From NCBI RefSeq assembly GCF_019890615.1, contig NZ_JAINVZ010000024.1, forward strand, positions 1 to 64,000: a DNA stretch of 64,000 nt, written 5' to 3'. Below the pieces are notes generated by a model. That model was not told the DNA's origin and did no database searches. It saw only the letters and a list, made by a program, of their open reading frames with translations. This stretch comes from Streptantibioticus parmotrematis (GTDB taxonomy: Bacteria; Actinomycetota; Actinomycetes; Streptomycetales; Streptomycetaceae). A program made the translations under genes and the position numbers. Shown here piece after piece: positions 60,939 to 64,000 of this stretch (positions are counted from its first letter, which is position 1; every line of letters begins with the position of its first letter).

Positions 60939-61327
60939 CCGCCACGCCCACCGACCTCTCCGCCACCGCCACCGCCTCCCCACCGCCCGTGCCGCCCACT
61001 CGCCGGGCCCGGCTGCTGACGGCACTCGGGCCGACCGGCATCGCGGCCGCGGTCTTCCTGACCGTGGTGCTGGCCGTCGCCGCGGCCGCACCGCTGCTCG
61101 CACCCAGCGCCCCCGACCTCCCGTCCCTGCTCGACGCCTACGCCGGACCCTCGGGCGCTCACCTGCTCGGCACCGACGGCATCGGCCGGGACATCCTGTC
61201 CCGGCTGCTCTACGGCCACGTCCGACCCGTGTGCCGCCAGGCCCGCCCCGAGCTGGAACCGGTCCGGGGCGGCCTGGTGCGCTGTCACCGAGCCATCGAG
61301 ATCGACGTTCAGGAGACGAAGGCATGA
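60935..61327 (+). pseudogene. Chimeric remnant: start of a DppC-type permease fused to the end of a DppD-type ATPase
   Basis: The 130-residue ORF starts like a second permease: a Pro/Thr-rich tail, one membrane helix (GIAAAVFLTVVLAVAAAAPLLAP) and GTDGIGRDILSRLLYG, the segment before helix 2. At about position 61213 this abruptly becomes HVRPVCRQARPELEPV...LVRCHRAIEI, which resembles the Cys-rich C-terminal tail of oligopeptide ATPases (C-x-PEL-x-VxCH). Normal DppC is about 290 residues and DppD about 330. The ORF therefore seems to have lost most of both genes, about 1.4 kb, in frame. The overlaps with both neighbours (ATGA) are kept. The importer is probably defective. Confidence 0.75.
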
Positions 61328-62130
61328 GCGTGGACGCCGTGTCAGTGTCCGGCCTCAGCAAGACCTTCAGGGTGCCGGACGGCAAGGGCGGCCACATCCG
61401 CCACATGGCCGTCGACCAGGTCACGTTCGCGGTCGAGGCGGGCGGCTCGCTGGGGATCGTCGGGGAGTCCGGCTCGGGCAAGACCACCATCGCCCGGATG
61501 CTCGTCGGCCTGGAACGCGCCAGTGGCGGCAGCATGACCGTCCTCGGCCGCGACCGCTCGACCCCGACCCGGCGCGCGGTGGAGCGCAATCGCAGGGCGC
61601 GAGAACTGCAGATCGTCTTCCAGGACCCCTACACCTCGCTCGACCCCAGCCAGAGCGCCCGCGCGGCGGTCGACGAAGTACTGCGGCACCATGCGAAGCT
61701 GACCGCTGGTCAACGCCCGACCCGTACAGCGGCCTTGATGGAACAGGTCGGCCTGACCGAGCGCCAGGCCGATGCCCGTCCGCGTGACCTGTCCGGCGGC
61801 CAGCGACAGCGTGTCGCCATCGCCCGTGCGCTCGCGGCCGAGCCCAGGGTGCTGATCCTGGACGAGGCCGTCTCGGCCCTCGACGTGTCCATCCAGGCGC
61901 AGATCGTCAATCTGCTGGCGGACATCCGGGCCGCGACGGGCATGGCCTACCTCCTGATCTCGCACGACCTCGCCGTGGTCAGGCAGTTGTGCGACGCCGT
62001 CCTGGTGCTGCGGCGCGGAAAGGTGGTCGAACAGGGGAGCTGTGGGCAGGTCCTTGACGCCCCGGTCGAGGACTACACGAGGAGGCTGCGTGCCGCCGTT
62101 CCGGTGCCGGGCTGGCGCCCCGGGTCCTGA
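61324..62130 (+). CDS. ABC importer ATP-binding protein, DppF/OppF type
   Basis: The 268-residue ATPase is complete: Walker A GESGSGKTT, Q-loop IVFQDPYTSLDP, signature LSGGQRQRV, Walker B VLILDEAVSALD and switch ISHDLAVV. It is of the OppF class, which normally works with an OppD ATPase. The start overlaps the chimeric ORF's stop (ATGA). It lacks the Cys-rich tail of many members, ending soon after YTRRLRAAVPVPG. Confidence 0.92.
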   Translation: MSVDAVSVSGLSKTFRVPDGKGGHIRHMAVDQVTFAVEAGGSLGIVGESGSGKTTIARMLVGLERASGGSMTVLGRDRSTPTRRAVERNRRARELQIVFQDPYTSLDPSQSARAAVDEVLRHHAKLTAGQRPTRTAALMEQVGLTERQADARPRDLSGGQRQRVAIARALAAEPRVLILDEAVSALDVSIQAQIVNLLADIRAATGMAYLLISHDLAVVRQLCDAVLVLRRGKVVEQGSCGQVLDAPVEDYTRRLRAAVPVPGWRPGS

Positions 62131-62194
62131 CGCCACCGTCAGCCTTGTGCCGCGAGTCCACGAAGCGCAGGGATGAGGCACGCCGGGCGGCGGG

Positions 62195-63136
62195 TCAGTC
62201 CAGGACGATGTCGCCGGTGCGGGACTCCACCGCGTCGAGGGAGCGGAGGGTCGCCGCGTCCAGGCGCAGGGAGCCGACGGCGACGTTGGCCTCCAGGTGG
62301 GCGGGGTCGGCGGTGCCGGGGATGAGGATCGTGTTCGGGGTGTGGTGGAGCAGCCACGCCAGGCCGATCTGCGCCGGGCTCACGTCCAGGGACTTCGCCG
62401 CTTCGAGCACCTCGGGGGTGTCGGTCACCTTGGGCAGGCCGGGGAACGAGCCGCCCAGCGGGAAGAACGGCACCCACGCGATGCCCTGTTCGACGCAGAG
62501 CCGCAGCAGTTCCTCGTCCTGCCGGGACACCAGGCTGTAGGAGTTCTGCACGCACACGACGCCGACCGGCAGGGCGCGGCGCACGGTCTCCAGCGAGACG
62601 GCGCTCAGGCCGATCGCGCCGATCTTGCCCTCGTCGCGCAGCGCGGTCATCACCGCGAGCTGGTCGTCGAGGCCGACGACCTGGTCGCCCTCGGCGCGCA
62701 GTCCGGGGCCGGAGTCGGCGCGGCGCAGGTTGACGACCGGAATGCGGTCGAGGCCGAGGCTGCGGAGGTTGTCCTCGACGCCCGCGCGCAGTTCCTCGGG
62801 GCGCTGGGCGAGGCGCAACGGGATACGGCCGCCGGGGTCGGGGGTGGCGCCGACCTTGCTGACGACGGTGACGCCGTCGTCGTCACCGAAGGCGTCGCGG
62901 ATGACCTCGTTGACGAAGCCGTTGCCGTAGAACTGGGCGGTGTCGACGTGGTTCACGCCCAGCTCGACGGCGCGCCGCAGCAGGGCCACGGCGGCGTCGC
63001 GGTCGCCTTCGAGGCGTTCGAGCTGCATCGCGCCGAAGCCGACGCGGGTCAGCGCGAGGCCGCCGACGTCCACGGTGCCGCCGACGCGGGCGGTGGAGGT
63101 CCCTTCGGGGGTCCCTGCGGGGGTTTCTTCGGGCAT
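62195..63136 (-). CDS. Aldo/keto reductase family oxidoreductase
   Basis: The 313-residue TIM-barrel protein shows the Asp/Tyr of NHVDTAQFYGNGFVNEVI and the Lys in TVVSKVGA. The usual His position after strand 4 reads VVNLRRAD, so the fourth tetrad residue is Arg, seen in some members of the family. The cofactor end is TILIPGTADPAHLEANVA. It is divergent from a TetR gene with two palindromes between them, a common repressor-reductase pair in Streptomyces. Confidence 0.87.
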   Translation of the reverse strand: MPEETPAGTPEGTSTARVGGTVDVGGLALTRVGFGAMQLERLEGDRDAAVALLRRAVELGVNHVDTAQFYGNGFVNEVIRDAFGDDDGVTVVSKVGATPDPGGRIPLRLAQRPEELRAGVEDNLRSLGLDRIPVVNLRRADSGPGLRAEGDQVVGLDDQLAVMTALRDEGKIGAIGLSAVSLETVRRALPVGVVCVQNSYSLVSRQDEELLRLCVEQGIAWVPFFPLGGSFPGLPKVTDTPEVLEAAKSLDVSPAQIGLAWLLHHTPNTILIPGTADPAHLEANVAVGSLRLDAATLRSLDAVESRTGDIVLD

Positions 63137-63179
63137 GACAGACGTCCTCCCTCATGAGAGTCATGAGACGATGAGGTAA

Positions 63180-63231
63180 GCGGAGAAGCCTCCGCATTTC
63201 GACTGTAGCAGCTTTACCGGAGGTTCCTCCG
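63180..63231. promoter_or_regulatory. Twin palindromic operators between reductase and TetR genes
   Basis: GCGGAG-AAGC-CTCCGC (63180-63195) and CGGAGG-TT-CCTCCG (63218-63231) share the motif AAGCGGAGRARCCTCCG when one is read in reverse. Their centres are about 37 bp apart. They lie in the 97-bp divergent region, the second directly before the TetR start. They are likely sites for the adjacent TetR repressor. Confidence 0.65.
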
Positions 63232-63233
63232 CT

Positions 63234-63947
63234 TTGACTGGCGCCGAATCCTCGTCCACCCCCGGCACCGGCCCCGCGCCGGGGGCGCGCAAGCGTGCCG
63301 CCCGGGCCGACGCCCTGCGCAACCGGGACAAGCTCGTCGCGGCCGCCCGCGCCGCCTTCACGGCCTCCGGCGACACGACCCCGCTGGAAGCCGTCGCGCG
63401 CGACGCCGGGGTGGGCATCGGCACCCTCTACCGCCACTTCCCCACCCGCGAGGCGCTGGTCGAGGCGGTCTACGCGGCCGAGCTGGACGACGTCACCGGC
63501 AGCGTCCCCCGCCTGATCGCCGAGCTGCCGCCGGTGGACGCGCTGCGCGCGTGGATGCGGCGGTACGCGGCGTTCGTCGCCACCAAGCGGGGCATGGCCG
63601 ACGTCCTGCGCGCGGGCTGGGCCTCCGGCCGCATCGCCACCCCCGACACCCGCCGCCGGATCGGCGAGGCCATCGGCACGCTGCTGGCCCGCGGCGCCGA
63701 GGAGGGCACGATCCGCGACGACGTCGCCGCGGACGACGTCACCGTGATGCTGCTGGGCATCTTCCTGACCGCGGCCACCACCGAGGCCCCCGAGCAGACC
63801 GAACGCCTGCTGGACCTGGTGATCGACGCACTGCGGCCGCCCCTCAGCGGTCCCCGTCCGGACCCAACGCCCCCCGCAGCAGACGGGGATGGGGCTGGGG
63901 GATCTCGCCGAAGTCGGGGTTGTCCTCCGCCACCGGCAGCTGGTTGA
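63234..63947 (+). CDS. TetR-family transcriptional repressor
   Basis: The protein has a helix-turn-helix of TetR type (LVAAARAAFTASGDTTPLEAVARDAGVGIGTLYRHFPTREALVEAVY) and a C-terminal ligand domain ending near LLDLVIDALRPPL. The only fitting start is a TTG at 63234 with GGAGG nine bases upstream. The last ~35 residues (Pro/Gly/Arg-rich) overlap, on the other strand, the end of a better-looking coding region, so this tail may be little conserved. It likely represses the divergent reductase gene and itself. Confidence 0.8.
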   Translation: MTGAESSSTPGTGPAPGARKRAARADALRNRDKLVAAARAAFTASGDTTPLEAVARDAGVGIGTLYRHFPTREALVEAVYAAELDDVTGSVPRLIAELPPVDALRAWMRRYAAFVATKRGMADVLRAGWASGRIATPDTRRRIGEAIGTLLARGAEEGTIRDDVAADDVTVMLLGIFLTAATTEAPEQTERLLDLVIDALRPPLSGPRPDPTPPAADGDGAGGSRRSRGCPPPPAAG

Positions 63948-64000
63948 TCACCACTTCCACCGCGGTCGGCAGCGCGGGGGCCAAGCCGTGGTGACAGCGG
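63844..64000 (-). CDS. C-terminal fragment of an unidentified protein
   Basis: The last 51 residues of a minus-strand gene enter the window. The sequence includes TAVEVVINQLPVAEDNPDFG and ends PHPRLLRGALGPDGDR. Codon use is typical of the genome. No family was recognised. It overlaps the tail of the TetR gene by about 100 bp in convergent orientation. Confidence 0.5.
   Translation of the reverse strand, partial: RCHHGLAPALPTAVEVVINQLPVAEDNPDFGEIPQPHPRLLRGALGPDGDR

Overview
The window is chromosomal DNA of a high-GC filamentous actinomycete of the Streptomyces type. It has strong third-position GC bias, many GTG starts, a fused urease gamma-beta gene, an ilvB leader peptide, GGDEF/EAL proteins and a gatC-gatA-small ORF-gatB cluster. 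From memory, the gene order closely follows the S. coelicolor chromosome between the gcv/glyA/sdaA genes and the ureAB/ureC genes (about SCO5470 to SCO5526), so most of it is conserved core chromosome. Streptomyces or a near relative (Streptacidiphilus, Actinacidiphila, Kitasatospora) is the likely source. No rRNA, tRNA, CRISPR array, transposase or prophage gene was found.

Left part (1-23159): truncated ureC and fused ureAB on the minus strand, divergent from an NCS1 purine/cytosine-type permease; ilvE and leuB; a two-gene proline catabolic operon (proline dehydrogenase, then P5C dehydrogenase) with a divergent PucR-type regulator; an acetyltransferase; a surface-anchored secreted protein; serA; ilvBNC behind a classical leader-peptide attenuator; a membrane GGDEF/EAL protein (CdgC-like, with a degenerate EAL domain); a 2-hydroxyacid dehydrogenase; and an aldo/keto reductase. 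The branched-chain amino acid genes ilvB, ilvN, ilvC, leuB and ilvE lie together with serA and are controlled at several levels.

Middle (23160-46200): a 332-bp imperfect palindrome; a LuxR-type large ATPase regulator coupled to a small gene; an MMPL exporter; the tRNA-dependent amidotransferase genes gatCAB with a small membrane-protein gene between gatA and gatB; a second, intact GGDEF/EAL protein (RmdB-like); ligA; a MetE-like protein; several small housekeeping or unknown genes; the tRNA thiolation pair of cysteine desulfurase and mnmA; a second large palindrome; and an acyl-CoA thioesterase.

Right part (46200-64000): a TRIC-type channel, a DUF885 protein, two SseB-domain proteins, then a glycine/serine module in which a tandem glycine riboswitch precedes gcvT-gcvH-glyA, followed by sdaA. 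After this the content looks accessory: a TetR regulator with a perfect palindromic operator divergent from an amidohydrolase and a peptide-type ABC importer. The second permease gene of that importer is fused in frame to the tail of an ATPase gene, which points to an internal deletion. An aldo/keto reductase/TetR divergent pair and the tail of an unidentified gene close the window.

I did not find a clear new multi-gene system. The most unusual items are the two large intergenic palindromes, the chimeric ABC gene, a palindrome shared by the leuB and ilvE promoters, and patchy codon usage inside serA.
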